Part shown: positions 40,765 through 50,281 of the stretch, piece by piece
How the letters are laid out: each line of letters opens with the position of its first letter
Position numbering within the stretch: position 1 is the first letter of the stretch
NCBI GenBank assembly: GCA_045653425.1
Contig: JAZOLU010000029.1
Coordinates: 1-64,000, forward strand
Length of the DNA: 64,000 bases
Source of the DNA: RGIG3009 sp045653425
GTDB taxonomy: Bacteria; Bacillota; Clostridia; Oscillospirales; Acutalibacteraceae
Direction of reading: 5' to 3'
Translations under genes and position numbers: made by a program
The notes under the pieces: model-generated
The model's database searches: none
Seen by the model: the letters and a program-made list of their open reading frames with translations, nothing else
Told to the model about the DNA's origin: nothing

Positions 40765-40812
40765 ACTGAAAACAAAAATCAGGCGAAAGTAATATATCTA
40801 GGAGTTGATTGT

Positions 40813-41373
40813 ATGAAAAAAATGATAACATTCTTCTTACTGCTTATACTGCTATTGACTTTGTGTTCGTGTAAAAACGATAATAATCCCGAGGAGATTA
40901 TAACCGTAAATTACAATGCGAAAATTGAGGAAAGGCTTTTTCTAATTCCCTTTGAGTATCAATTATCTGAATCGATGAAAGAAAAAGGTTTTTTATCAAT
41001 TGAGAAAAAAGATGACGGTTTAGCCGTATATGAGATAAAACGAAAAGATTATAACGAATATATTTCCCAACTTGCATTATCAAGAAAAGAAATTTTTGAT
41101 AAGCTTAATACAGACTGCGCTCCTTATGTAAAATCGGTTTCGTATAATGACGATTTAACTGAAATCGTTATAGCCGTAAATAAAACGGATTATGAAAGTG
41201 GCTCGGCTTATTCAAAAATACAAAATTGCATAATAGGATGCAGGAATAATGTTGCTACATATCACAGTTTCAGTACAGGTGATTTTATAGAATGTGAAAT
41301 CAAAGTTGTTGATAGCGTTTCGGGCGATGTTCTTAAGACGATATATAGCCCCAGTTCTTTATTTGATAACTAA
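40813..41373 (+). CDS. Putative lipoprotein, function unknown
   Basis: 186 residues. Signal peptide with lipobox-like LCSC (Cys20), then a Lys/Glu-rich domain. AGGAGTTG precedes the ATG. No known domain seen. It shares the AT-rich composition of the preceding membrane protein gene (48 nt gap) and ends before a terminator hairpin at 41426. Confidence 0.7.
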   Translation: MKKMITFFLLLILLLTLCSCKNDNNPEEIITVNYNAKIEERLFLIPFEYQLSESMKEKGFLSIEKKDDGLAVYEIKRKDYNEYISQLALSRKEIFDKLNTDCAPYVKSVSYNDDLTEIVIAVNKTDYESGSAYSKIQNCIIGCRNNVATYHSFSTGDFIECEIKVVDSVSGDVLKTIYSPSSLFDN

Positions 41374-41425
41374 ATTTTTCAGTTTTTAGGCACATTTGAT
41401 TCGTGCCATCAAGTTCAAAACGCAC

Positions 41426-41462
41426 AAAAAATAAAGACCATCTTTCGATGGCCTTTATTTTT
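41426..41462. terminator. Terminator between lipoprotein gene and malG
   Basis: AAAAATAAAG.CCATC pairs with GATGG.CTTTATTTTT around TTTC; usable in both directions, so it may end the plus-strand pair and the minus-strand malEFG genes. Confidence 0.7.
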
Positions 41463-41520
41463 GTGCTTGTGTCCGCAGGACACGACATCGTTCCGCGAGA
41501 GTGCACACAAAACTTAGATA

Positions 41521-42375
41521 TTACCCTTTCACCGCACCGCCGGTTACGCCCTCAACATAATATCGTTGCAACACCATAAACAACAACGTTACGGGGATAG
41601 CCACCAACACCGCACCGGCACAAAAGCGTGTGAAATACTGGTACAAGTTTTCTCGCGAGAGCATTTGGTATAATCCCAAGGCGACCGTGTAATTTTGGTA
41701 ATTGTCCTTCATAATAACACTCACAAAAATGAAATCCGCAAACGGGGCAATAAACGAGGTGAGTGCGGTATACACCACAATGGGACCGGACATCGGCAAG
41801 GTGATTTTCCAAAAAATATCATTACGCGTAGCACCGTCTATGGTGGCTGCTTCATCCAATGCGCGCGGCAACGTATCAAAAAACCCCTTGGCAATAAAAT
41901 ATCCCAAACACGATGCCGAGGAATACACCAACACAAGTGCTACCAACGATTGGTCCAGCCCTACCAATTTAAGAAGGTGGTATACCGCAATCATTGACAT
42001 AAATCCGGGAAACATTCCCAAAATTAGTCCCACGTTCATTAGTGGGCGACGCGCCGGAAAACGCAGACGACTGAAACAATAACTAATCATCAAAATCATT
42101 GCCGTGCTGAGCACGCAACTGCACACCGCCACCAACAACGTATTGGCAAGCCAACGCGGGTACGGAAACAAATCGGTTTTGGTAAACAAATGCACATAGT
42201 TTTGCAGCGTGTATCCCTGTGGTAGCAAATACGGTGTGTAGGCACCCGATTCTGCTCGAAACGATTGCAAGATAAGGTAAGCGATGGGCAGCAACCACAG
42301 CACCGCCAACACGGTAAGAACCGTGTATATGAGCGCGTTGGCAAAACGTCGACGCGCTTTATAACTGTGTGTCAC
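41521..42375 (-). CDS. malG: Maltodextrin ABC transporter permease, MalG type
   Basis: 284 residues, six membrane segments. The EAA loop reads LDEAATIDGATRNDIFWKITLPMSGP, and the C-terminal YYVEGVTGGAVKG is the hallmark of MalG. It pairs with MalF. Its start overlaps the malF stop by 4 nt. No ATPase gene (malK/msmK) is nearby; Firmicutes often share one encoded elsewhere. Confidence 0.9.
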   Translation of the reverse strand: MTHSYKARRRFANALIYTVLTVLAVLWLLPIAYLILQSFRAESGAYTPYLLPQGYTLQNYVHLFTKTDLFPYPRWLANTLLVAVCSCVLSTAMILMISYCFSRLRFPARRPLMNVGLILGMFPGFMSMIAVYHLLKLVGLDQSLVALVLVYSSASCLGYFIAKGFFDTLPRALDEAATIDGATRNDIFWKITLPMSGPIVVYTALTSFIAPFADFIFVSVIMKDNYQNYTVALGLYQMLSRENLYQYFTRFCAGAVLVAIPVTLLFMVLQRYYVEGVTGGAVKG

Positions 42376-43865
42376 TGGAATTCTTCCTCCTTTTTGGCAG
42401 AAGCGGACGTGTTGTATACCAGCAAGGATGCCGTTGCGGTAATGAGAAACACAATAACACCGATAACGCCGGCCAGATTATAATTTTGCTCTTCCACGGT
42501 TTGTTTGTACAACCACGTAACCAACAAGTCAGTTTTACCGGCTTGGTAGTAATCCAGCGTTAACGGACCGCCGCGGGTAAGCAAATAAATCACGTTAAAA
42601 TTGTTGATGTTGTTGACAAACTGCGTAATGAGGTACGGCGTGGTTACAAACAGCATATACGGTAAGGTAATGCGAAAAAACATTCGTACCGGACCGGCAC
42701 CGTCAATGCGCGCGCTTTCGTACATATCCTCCGGGATATTCATTAAAATGCCGGAGGTGATGAGCATGGTATACGGAATACCGACCCACATATTAACAAC
42801 CACTACCGTGATTTTTGCAAGCAAACCGTTGGTTAAAAACGGAATGGCATCGGTAATCCAACCCAGTTCACGGAGCAGTACGTTAAGGGCTCCCTCATCC
42901 GCCAAAATTTGCGACATTAACATTAAACTGACAAACTGCGGTACCGCAATGGTGACAATAAACACCGTACGCCAGAATTTCTTGAAACAAATCCCTTTTT
43001 TGTTTATCATCAGTGCCAGCACCATACCAAACAGATAGTTGGTAGCGGTAGCAAGCAGTGCCCAAATCAGCGTCCACAGTAATAGTTGCAAAAACGTATA
43101 GCCGAGTTGAGCGTTCCCGCCCAACATATCGGCAAAATTCTCCCACCCCACCCAAGTAAATAAGTTGCCGGGCGGCTGGTGCGTTTTGTCAAAATTGGTG
43201 AACGCAATTAGCACCATAAAAACAAGAGGCAACAGTGTAAATGCTAGTACCAACAGTATGGGTGGGGTTAGCAACGTGATGTGATACCGCTTATCAAACA
43301 ACGAATGACAATCATCACGGAACGTGGGCAGTGCTTCTCCCCTTTCCTGCATACGCTGAGCACGCACGGCAGCGCGCAGACTGTGAAAGTATAGCACGAT
43401 AATTACTAATGTTAGCAGCAGTGACAACACACCGAACAACAAAATCTTCATAGAATTGTCGCCGGGGGTGTAAAGAAAAATGCCTTGCTCCTCGTCAAAG
43501 ACTTGTCCTTGTGTGACAGTTCCCAGTGTACCGAGTTGGCTGACATACTGCCACCCGAACAACACCATATACGCAAGATACGCCACCTGCGCCAGCAGAT
43601 ACAACACACCGCGCCCTATCTGCCCGCGCAGCAGAGAACCGGCGCCCATAAACACAAACGTGAGACGAGTGCGGGCATCGCCGTGGCGTGCGGCGCGGCC
43701 CACTGCCACGACCTTGTGAGCCGCCCAGCGCATACCATTTACTACGTGGCGCGACGCTTGTTTAATGAGACGCCCCACCGAGCGGGGGACTGCCAACAAA
43801 CCCCGATTGGTGCTCCCTGTTCGCTTGCGAACGGGATGAATTTGCGTGTAATCTTTGTAGTCCAT
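42372..43865 (-). CDS. malF: Maltodextrin ABC transporter permease, MalF type
   Basis: 497 residues. The C-terminal 290 residues are a standard permease with EAA-like loop (MYESARIDGAGPVRMFFRITLP) and GGPLTL. The N-terminal 200 residues are an extension with two extra membrane helices (GVLYLLAQVAYLAYMVLFG and KILLFGVLSLLLTLVIIVLY) and basic stretches, as in long MalF forms. It lies between malE and malG in one operon. Confidence 0.88.
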   Translation of the reverse strand: MDYKDYTQIHPVRKRTGSTNRGLLAVPRSVGRLIKQASRHVVNGMRWAAHKVVAVGRAARHGDARTRLTFVFMGAGSLLRGQIGRGVLYLLAQVAYLAYMVLFGWQYVSQLGTLGTVTQGQVFDEEQGIFLYTPGDNSMKILLFGVLSLLLTLVIIVLYFHSLRAAVRAQRMQERGEALPTFRDDCHSLFDKRYHITLLTPPILLVLAFTLLPLVFMVLIAFTNFDKTHQPPGNLFTWVGWENFADMLGGNAQLGYTFLQLLLWTLIWALLATATNYLFGMVLALMINKKGICFKKFWRTVFIVTIAVPQFVSLMLMSQILADEGALNVLLRELGWITDAIPFLTNGLLAKITVVVVNMWVGIPYTMLITSGILMNIPEDMYESARIDGAGPVRMFFRITLPYMLFVTTPYLITQFVNNINNFNVIYLLTRGGPLTLDYYQAGKTDLLVTWLYKQTVEEQNYNLAGVIGVIVFLITATASLLVYNTSASAKKEEEFQ

Positions 43866-43892
43866 AGCAGCCCCCTGCTTGTTCTTTCATTC

Positions 43893-45095
43893 TTATCCGG
43901 TAATTTGCGACACCATAATGTCTAAATACTGTTTCACCGTTTTGCTGTAATCGCGGGTTTCCATTGCCGTGCCAAACGCTTCCAGCGGGTCCCACGTGGT
44001 GTTAAGCACATTTGCCTGACTCACGCCAAAGGCGTTTTGCTCCGCCAACGCTGCTAATGCTACATTCTGTTTTACCTTTTCGTTTGCGGCTGCATTGATA
44101 TTGGAGGGACCCATAGCGCGTGTTTCAAAGCGCAACAATTGGTTTTGTTCGTTCGTAAGGTATTCTGCCAGTTTCATAGCTTCTTTGGGGTGTTTGGTGC
44201 GGGAGTTAACACCCATTAATTTATAGCCGGCAAAACTCTTTAACTGTACCTGCTCACCGTTAAGCGTAAAGGTGGGCAGTTTGGTTGCAGCATAGTTGTT
44301 GCCCAGTTTTTCCTGAATGGCCTCCGCTGTCCACGTGCCGGATATACCCGCGGCAATATTGGAGCCGATACCGCCGGTGAGTATGGCATCTTCACCGGTC
44401 ATAAAGGCACTGTGAGCACAAAATGCTTTTACGGCTTCGCCGGCGGCAATGCCTTTTTCATTGTTAAAATCACACGTCTGTTTGCCGTTTTCTACGCCTA
44501 ACGTGCCTCCCGCACTCAGGAAAAATGATGCCACGTACCAGCCGTTGGAAACGTCCATCAGCACTTTTTTACCTTTGGCCTCGGCGGCATTCATTAGCCC
44601 ATCCAACGTTTTTACGTCGTCAGCTGACAACACGTTTCTGTCGTAATACAGAAAATATCCGTTATCCGCCGTCATAGGATAGGCATACAGTTTATCATTC
44701 AGTGTAGCGGCCTTAACCGCCCCTTCCACGTGTTCTTTGGCAATGGTGTCCATATTGGGAGTAAGCTCATACAGTGCGCCCGCGTTTACCAAGTCACCCA
44801 ACTGGTCATCAGGAAAAGCAAACACATCTGCGGCGGCATCGGGGTCCTCCATAATTTTGGTTTGGGTATCCTTTTCCCCCACTACGCCGAACGTGATATT
44901 GTAGTTCATACCGGTGTCTTGCTTTTTAAACGCTTCTACCATTGCTTTTAGCATTTCTTGGTCTTCTTGGGCACCCCACACCTTGAGGTTTACGGTTTCT
45001 GCCTCAATTGTGCCGTTTTCGCGGTTACACGCCGAAAAACACAGCAGCATAACACACACCAACAAAGCGGCACCGATTCGTTTCCATTGTTTCAT
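43893..45095 (-). CDS. malE: Maltose/maltodextrin-binding lipoprotein, MalE type
   Basis: 400 residues with lipobox FSAC (Cys23). The solute-binding fold shows VNLKVWGAQEDQEML, DVFAFPDDQLGDLV, AYPMTADNGYFLYYD and FAGYKLMGVNSRTKHP, typical of maltodextrin binders of Firmicutes. It delivers sugar to MalFG. GGGGGAG precedes the ATG. Confidence 0.9.
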   Translation of the reverse strand: MKQWKRIGAALLVCVMLLCFSACNRENGTIEAETVNLKVWGAQEDQEMLKAMVEAFKKQDTGMNYNITFGVVGEKDTQTKIMEDPDAAADVFAFPDDQLGDLVNAGALYELTPNMDTIAKEHVEGAVKAATLNDKLYAYPMTADNGYFLYYDRNVLSADDVKTLDGLMNAAEAKGKKVLMDVSNGWYVASFFLSAGGTLGVENGKQTCDFNNEKGIAAGEAVKAFCAHSAFMTGEDAILTGGIGSNIAAGISGTWTAEAIQEKLGNNYAATKLPTFTLNGEQVQLKSFAGYKLMGVNSRTKHPKEAMKLAEYLTNEQNQLLRFETRAMGPSNINAAANEKVKQNVALAALAEQNAFGVSQANVLNTTWDPLEAFGTAMETRDYSKTVKQYLDIMVSQITG

Positions 45096-45121
45096 TTGTT
45101 CTCCCCCGTTTCTTGTGTAAT

Positions 45122-45151
45122 AAAAAGGGAGCCGAAGCTTGTTCGGCTCCC
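45122..45151 (-). terminator. Hairpin between glgP and malE
   Basis: GGGAGCCGAA/TTCGGCTCCC with TTTTT after it on the minus strand. It lies after the glgP stop and only 27 nt before malE, leaving little room for a separate malE promoter, so it may work as a leaky terminator that sets the malE:glgP ratio. Confidence 0.75.
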
Positions 45152-45188
45152 TTGCTAGTATGGGAGAGGTTTGTTGGTTTTATACTTG

Positions 45189-47516
45189 TTACACGCCCCA
45201 GATTTCAGTGGCATATTGCTTTATGGTGCGGTCGCTGGAAAACGTTCCCGCGTGGGCAATGTTAAGCAATCCCTTGCGAGCAAAGGTTTGCGTATCGCGA
45301 TAGTCACGGTTTACCTGCGCACGTGCTTCGCAATACGAAGCAAAATCGTGTAACAGAAAATAATGGTCGGGTGCTTGCCAACTGGCACCCTCGGTTAGCG
45401 CCGTGTACAACTCACTAAACATTCCGGTATCACCGTCATCAAACGAGCCGTCAATTAACGTGTCAACCACACGTTTAAGTCGCGGTTGGGCTTGCAACAA
45501 CGCATCGGGGTCGTAATGCTCTCGCAGGGCATCCAACTCCTTAACCCGTGCCCCGAAAATATAGTTGTTTTCCTCGCCCGCTTGCTCCACAATTTCAATA
45601 TTTGCACCGTCGTAAGTGCCAAGTGTAACGGCGCCGTTAAGCATAAATTTCATATTGCTCGTTCCCGATGCTTCTGTACCGGCGGTAGAAATTTGCTCCG
45701 ATACATCGGCGGCGGGTATTAACTTTTCGGCATACGATACGTTGTAATTGCTGATGAAAATGACCTGCATTTTATCGCATACATCGGGGTCGTTGTTAAT
45801 TTTTGCGGCTATTTCGTTGATAAACTTAATAATCGCTTTGGCACGGAAATATCCCGGTGCGGCCTTGGCACCAAACACATACGCCGTGGGGGTAAAATGC
45901 GGTAAACGCCCGTCTTTTAATTCAAAATACGTGTCCAGCACCGCAAACGCATTGAGCAGTTGCCGTTTGTATTCATGCAGGCGTTTTATTTGCACGTCCA
46001 GCATAAAATCCTCCCGCAATGCGATGCCCTCACGCTCGCGAATATACGCCGCCAGCCGTTGCTTATTGCGACGGCGAATATCACAGAAACGTTCCAGTAC
46101 CGCGGGGTCATCGGCGTAAGGAGCTAATGCCGTTAGTGATTCGGCGTCTGTTAGCCAACGATTACCGATGGTATCGGTAATTAGCCGTGCCAATTCCGGA
46201 TTGGCCAACGCCAACCAACGCCGTTGGGTGACACCGTTGGTTTTGTTGGTAAACCGTTCCGGATATAGCGCATACCATTCCGACAACGCCGTGGTTTTTA
46301 ACAGTTCGGTATGCAAACGTGCCACGCCATTGGTGGAATGCGTTGCAAAAATCGCCAACCGCGCCATGTGAATACGCTCGCCGTCAATGATGGCGTATTG
46401 TTCGGGGTGTTCTATCCCTTTTTTGTTCAATTCGGCCATGAGCGCACGTTGAAGTTTTACCACAAAGCGATATACTTGCGGAATCACCGCGCGGAATAAT
46501 TTAATATTCCATTTTTCCAGTGCTTCCGGCATAATGGTGTGGTTGGTGTACGCAAAGGTGCGCCGCACCAGGTCCAAGGCAGTATCAAACGGTACCCCCT
46601 CCTCGGTGAGCAGGCGTAGCAGTTCGGGGATTGCCACGGTGGGATGCGTATCGTTAAGTTGAATGGCATACGCATCCGGCAATTGCGAAAAATCATTGCC
46701 GAATTGGGCTTTGTAGCGACGTAAAATATCCGCAAGCGAAGCGGCGGAAAAGAAATACTGCTGCTTTAAGCGCAGTTTTTTGCCGGCATCGGTATCGTCA
46801 TTGGGATATAACACCGCGCTGATGCGTTCCGCTTTGTCGCGTTCACGCACGGCTTTATCATATTTTTGGTCGTTAAACAGAGTAAAATCAAACGGTGTTA
46901 TTGCCTCGGCTTGCCACAAGCGCAAGGTGTTGACCGTATGTCCGCCGTATCCGATTACGGGACTGTCATACGGTACTGCCCACACGTCTCCGTCGGCAAA
47001 TTTCACGCGGACGCGCTCGCTTTCACAGCGTACCGACCACGGGTCGCCAAACGCAGTCCAATCGTCCGTTTCCTCGCGCTGAAAGCCGTTTTCAAACGTT
47101 TGACGGAACAGTCCGTAACGGTAGCGGATGCCGTAGCCGTCTAACGGGATATCGTGCGTGGCGGCCGAGTCTAAAAAGCACGCCGCTAACCGTCCCAAAC
47201 CGCCGTTTCCCAATGCGACATCTTCTATCTCCTCAAACACGGTTGTGCTTACACCGTGTTTTTCCAATAAAGCACGCGTTTTATCCAATAACCCTAAATT
47301 GAGTAGGTTGGATTCTACCATACGCCCCATTAAAAATTCGGCAGAAAAGTACGCCGCACGCTTGCCGGTGGGCGGGGTTTTCCATTGGTCATACAGCGTT
47401 GCCATAGCCGCTTGAGAAACCGCTTCGTACCACTGCTTTGCAGTTGCCTTTTCCGGCGTGGTGTGTGCATTCCATTGCAGCAGAGTGTGTACTGTTTGTT
47501 CAAAGTTTTCCTGCAT
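45189..47516 (-). CDS. glgP: Glycogen/maltodextrin phosphorylase
   Basis: 775 residues from the ATG at 47516 (AAAGGAA upstream). It releases glucose 1-phosphate from alpha-1,4-glucans. FGNGGLGRLAACF-like ALGNGGLGRLAACFLDS, YGIRYRYGLFRQ and the PLP lysine motif EASGTSNMKFMLNGAVTLGT are present. It overlaps the malQ 3' end by 17 nt, so MalQ and GlgP are made together to process imported maltodextrin. Confidence 0.94.
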   Translation of the reverse strand: MQENFEQTVHTLLQWNAHTTPEKATAKQWYEAVSQAAMATLYDQWKTPPTGKRAAYFSAEFLMGRMVESNLLNLGLLDKTRALLEKHGVSTTVFEEIEDVALGNGGLGRLAACFLDSAATHDIPLDGYGIRYRYGLFRQTFENGFQREETDDWTAFGDPWSVRCESERVRVKFADGDVWAVPYDSPVIGYGGHTVNTLRLWQAEAITPFDFTLFNDQKYDKAVRERDKAERISAVLYPNDDTDAGKKLRLKQQYFFSAASLADILRRYKAQFGNDFSQLPDAYAIQLNDTHPTVAIPELLRLLTEEGVPFDTALDLVRRTFAYTNHTIMPEALEKWNIKLFRAVIPQVYRFVVKLQRALMAELNKKGIEHPEQYAIIDGERIHMARLAIFATHSTNGVARLHTELLKTTALSEWYALYPERFTNKTNGVTQRRWLALANPELARLITDTIGNRWLTDAESLTALAPYADDPAVLERFCDIRRRNKQRLAAYIREREGIALREDFMLDVQIKRLHEYKRQLLNAFAVLDTYFELKDGRLPHFTPTAYVFGAKAAPGYFRAKAIIKFINEIAAKINNDPDVCDKMQVIFISNYNVSYAEKLIPAADVSEQISTAGTEASGTSNMKFMLNGAVTLGTYDGANIEIVEQAGEENNYIFGARVKELDALREHYDPDALLQAQPRLKRVVDTLIDGSFDDGDTGMFSELYTALTEGASWQAPDHYFLLHDFASYCEARAQVNRDYRDTQTFARKGLLNIAHAGTFSSDRTIKQYATEIWGV

Positions 47517-49005
47517 ACCCACTGTTCCTTTCTCTCCCGTAAATGTGTGCCAACTGCCGCAGTTCCGTGCTGACACATTCGGTCAGCTGCTCCGATTCCA
47601 GCCGCCATTGCCAGTTTCCCCCCAATGTGGCGGGGGTATTCATACGCGCACGGTTATCCAACTTCAAAATATCTTGCATTTGAAAAATTACCACATCCGC
47701 CACACTGCTATATGCCGCACGCAACAACGCACGCGGGATATCCGCTACGCGCCGTACGCCCAAATAATCTAACATAAAGCGGCGAGTTGTGCCGCGCAAA
47801 TGCCGACAATAGCCCACCACCGTTTCGTTGTCGTGCGTGCCGCCGTATACCACGCAGTTTTGCGGATAGTGATGCGGCAAGTATTCATTTTCCGGTCCGC
47901 TGCCAAACGCGAATTGAAGCACCTTCATTCCGGGATAGCCGGTACGCCGAAGCAGCGTGCGCGCCGAGGGATGCAACACACCCAAATCTTCTGCCAAAAT
48001 GCGAGTATTCCCGCGGGCAAGTTCAAAGGCATCGGTTAACGCCTTGCCGGGACCTTTGCGCCAAGTCCCGCCTGCTGCCGTGGCGCAGGAGGCGGGAATG
48101 GCAAAATAGCGCGCCAAACCAATGAAATGGTCAATGCGTACCACATCATACAAACGCGAACACGCCGCCATACGGGCGCGCCACCACGCAAAGTTGTCCT
48201 GTAACATACGGTCATAACGATACAGCGGATTGCCCCACAACTGGCCGTCTTTTGAAAAACAGTCCGGCGGTACGCCCGCTACCGCGGTAGGATGACCGGT
48301 TTCATCCAGTTCAAACAAGTCTCGGTGTACCCAAACATCGGCACTGTCGTGCGAAACATAAATGGGAATATCACCAATGAGTAAAATGCCACGCACATTG
48401 GCATATTCTTTTAGTTCACGCCATTGTCGAAAAAACCAATATTGGCAGCATTTCCAAAACCGAATCTCTTGTGCGTGCTCACGGCAAAAATCCAGCAACG
48501 CCGAGGGCTCACGGTCGCGCAAAGACGCTTCCCAGCGTGTCCATTCACGTTCACCGAAATGACCTTTTACCGTCATATACACGGCATAATCGTCCAACCA
48601 CGACGATTCCTCACGGCAAAACGCCGCAAAATCCGCTTGGTCCGTAAACCGTGCCGCCGCCTTGCGCAACACGGCAAATCGGGAAAGGTACAGTTGTTCG
48701 TACGGAATAACCTCTGACGATACTTGCGCCGCCGCTAATTCGTCGTCGGTCAGCAATCCTTGAGCCGCCAAACGCTCTAAATCCACAAAATACGGGTTGC
48801 CGGCAAACGCAGAAAAGGATTGATAAGGGCTATCGCCGTAACCGGTGGGACCCACCGGCAACACCTGCCAGTATGTTTGCCCGCTATTGTGCAAAAAATC
48901 CATAAAGCGGAATGCCGCATCCCCCAACGAGCCAATTCCGTACGGCGAAGGTAGGCTGCCTATCGGCAACAAAATCCCCGCACCACGCGGCAAACGCGTT
49001 TGCAT
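47500..49005 (-). CDS. malQ: 4-alpha-glucanotransferase (amylomaltase)
   Basis: About 501 residues; ATG at 49005 with AAAGG 9 nt upstream, while an ATG two codons earlier is also possible. GH77 fold: GILLPIGSLPSPYGIGSLG, QVLPVGPTGYGDSPYQS, DVVRIDHFIGLARY (nucleophile Asp in RIDHF), ILAEDLG (acid/base Glu) and GTHDNET. It transfers glucan chains so that short maltodextrins become substrates for the phosphorylase. Confidence 0.93.
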   Translation of the reverse strand: MQTRLPRGAGILLPIGSLPSPYGIGSLGDAAFRFMDFLHNSGQTYWQVLPVGPTGYGDSPYQSFSAFAGNPYFVDLERLAAQGLLTDDELAAAQVSSEVIPYEQLYLSRFAVLRKAAARFTDQADFAAFCREESSWLDDYAVYMTVKGHFGEREWTRWEASLRDREPSALLDFCREHAQEIRFWKCCQYWFFRQWRELKEYANVRGILLIGDIPIYVSHDSADVWVHRDLFELDETGHPTAVAGVPPDCFSKDGQLWGNPLYRYDRMLQDNFAWWRARMAACSRLYDVVRIDHFIGLARYFAIPASCATAAGGTWRKGPGKALTDAFELARGNTRILAEDLGVLHPSARTLLRRTGYPGMKVLQFAFGSGPENEYLPHHYPQNCVVYGGTHDNETVVGYCRHLRGTTRRFMLDYLGVRRVADIPRALLRAAYSSVADVVIFQMQDILKLDNRARMNTPATLGGNWQWRLESEQLTECVSTELRQLAHIYGRERNSGYAGKL

Positions 49006-49042
49006 AGTCATCACCCTTTCTCCAGTAGTATGCCAAGAAAAA

Positions 49043-49070
49043 GAAAAAATAACGGGAGTAATCCCGTTAT
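49043..49070 (-). terminator. Terminator of the fabG-like gene
   Basis: ATAACGGGA/TCCCGTTAT stem overlapping the stop codon, followed on the minus strand by TTTTTT. Confidence 0.75.
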
Positions 49071-49798
49071 GTTATAAATCCACCATTTACGCCCAAAACT
49101 TGACCGGTAATGAACGAGGCATGGTCGGATGCCAAAAACAACAACGCTTGTGCCACTTCCTCCGGTGTTCCCAAGCGACCAAGCGGCGTTTCCTCCGCCA
49201 ATGCCACACGCGTTTCTTCATCCAAAGTGGCGCACATAGCCGTGTCAATCACACCGGGTGACACGCAGTTTACGGTAATACCTGAGGGGCCCAGTTCTTT
49301 AGCCAACGCTTTGGTAAACCCAATTAACCCCGCCTTGGCGGCAGAATACGCCACCTCACACGAAGCACCGACCTCGCCCCACATAGACGAAACGGTAAGA
49401 ATACGCCCGCTTTGACGGCGCACCATGGCCGGTATTGCGGCACGGCAACAGTGATAGGCACCGTCCAAATGCACGCTCATTAAGGCGCGCCATTCCTCCG
49501 GTGTTGTATCGGTTAGTAACGCTTGTTTGGCTACGCCCGCGTTGTGAATAAGAACATCCAACCGACCACAACGAGATATGACCGTATCTACCATAGCTGC
49601 AACTTGGGAAGAGTTAGCCACATCCGCACACACGGTAAATGCCTCGCCGCCCGCGGCGGTAATAGCGTTTACCACCGCTTCGGCACCGGCACGGTCTTTG
49701 CGGTAATTTACCGCCACCGTGTAATTGTTCTGCGCAAATAACTGCGCCGCCGCCGCACCAATGCCGCGAGAAGCACCTGTAATGAGAACCGTTTTCAT
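49067..49798 (-). CDS. Short-chain dehydrogenase, FabG-like
   Basis: 243 residues. Rossmann motif TGASRGIG at residues 7-14, NAG at about 90, catalytic Ser (VSSMWGEVG) and Y-S-A-A-K pattern (AYSAAKAG), and a C-terminal FITGQVLGVNGGF, all typical of 3-oxoacyl-ACP reductase. It is not in a fatty-acid cluster here, so another ketone substrate is possible. It starts 4 nt after the dCMP deaminase gene. Confidence 0.85.
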   Translation of the reverse strand: MKTVLITGASRGIGAAAAQLFAQNNYTVAVNYRKDRAGAEAVVNAITAAGGEAFTVCADVANSSQVAAMVDTVISRCGRLDVLIHNAGVAKQALLTDTTPEEWRALMSVHLDGAYHCCRAAIPAMVRRQSGRILTVSSMWGEVGASCEVAYSAAKAGLIGFTKALAKELGPSGITVNCVSPGVIDTAMCATLDEETRVALAEETPLGRLGTPEEVAQALLFLASDHASFITGQVLGVNGGFIT

Positions 49799-49801
49799 AC
49801 C

Positions 49802-50281
49802 TTACAACTCCAACATTACCGACTTTTCTCCCGCAGAAAATGCGCGGTAGGTCACGCCGGTCATATCAAACATACGCTTGGAAGCAATCACCGAATCGGT
49901 GTCCGCGTACTTATCTTGCAGATAAATTACCTCGCGAATGCCCGATTGAATAATGGCTTTGGCGCACTCGTTGCAAGGAAACAGTGTGGTGTAAACCTTG
50001 GAACCCGCCAGCCCCGAACGCCCGTGGTTCAAAATGGCGTTGAGTTCCGCGTGGCATACAAACAGATACTTGGTATCCAGCGGTGCACCGTCCCGTGCCC
50101 AAGGCATATCGTCGTCGGAACAACCAATGGGCATACCATTGTATCCCACCGACAGAATTTTATTATCCTGACCCACAATGCAAGCCCCCACCTGCGTTCC
50201 GGGGTCCTTGCTACGCTGAGCAGATAACAATGCCACGCCCATAAAATACTCGTCCCACGACAAATAGTTTTCCCGTTTCAT
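49802..50281 (-). CDS. dCMP deaminase (ComEB-like)
   Basis: 159 residues. Zinc-site motifs HAELNAI and PCNECAK match cytidine/deoxycytidylate deaminases, which make dUMP from dCMP for thymidylate synthesis. WDEYFMGVALLSAQRSKDPGTQVGA at the N-terminus is typical of the dCMP branch. Start overlaps the mutY stop by 4 nt. Confidence 0.92.
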   Translation of the reverse strand: MKRENYLSWDEYFMGVALLSAQRSKDPGTQVGACIVGQDNKILSVGYNGMPIGCSDDDMPWARDGAPLDTKYLFVCHAELNAILNHGRSGLAGSKVYTTLFPCNECAKAIIQSGIREVIYLQDKYADTDSVIASKRMFDMTGVTYRAFSAGEKSVMLEL

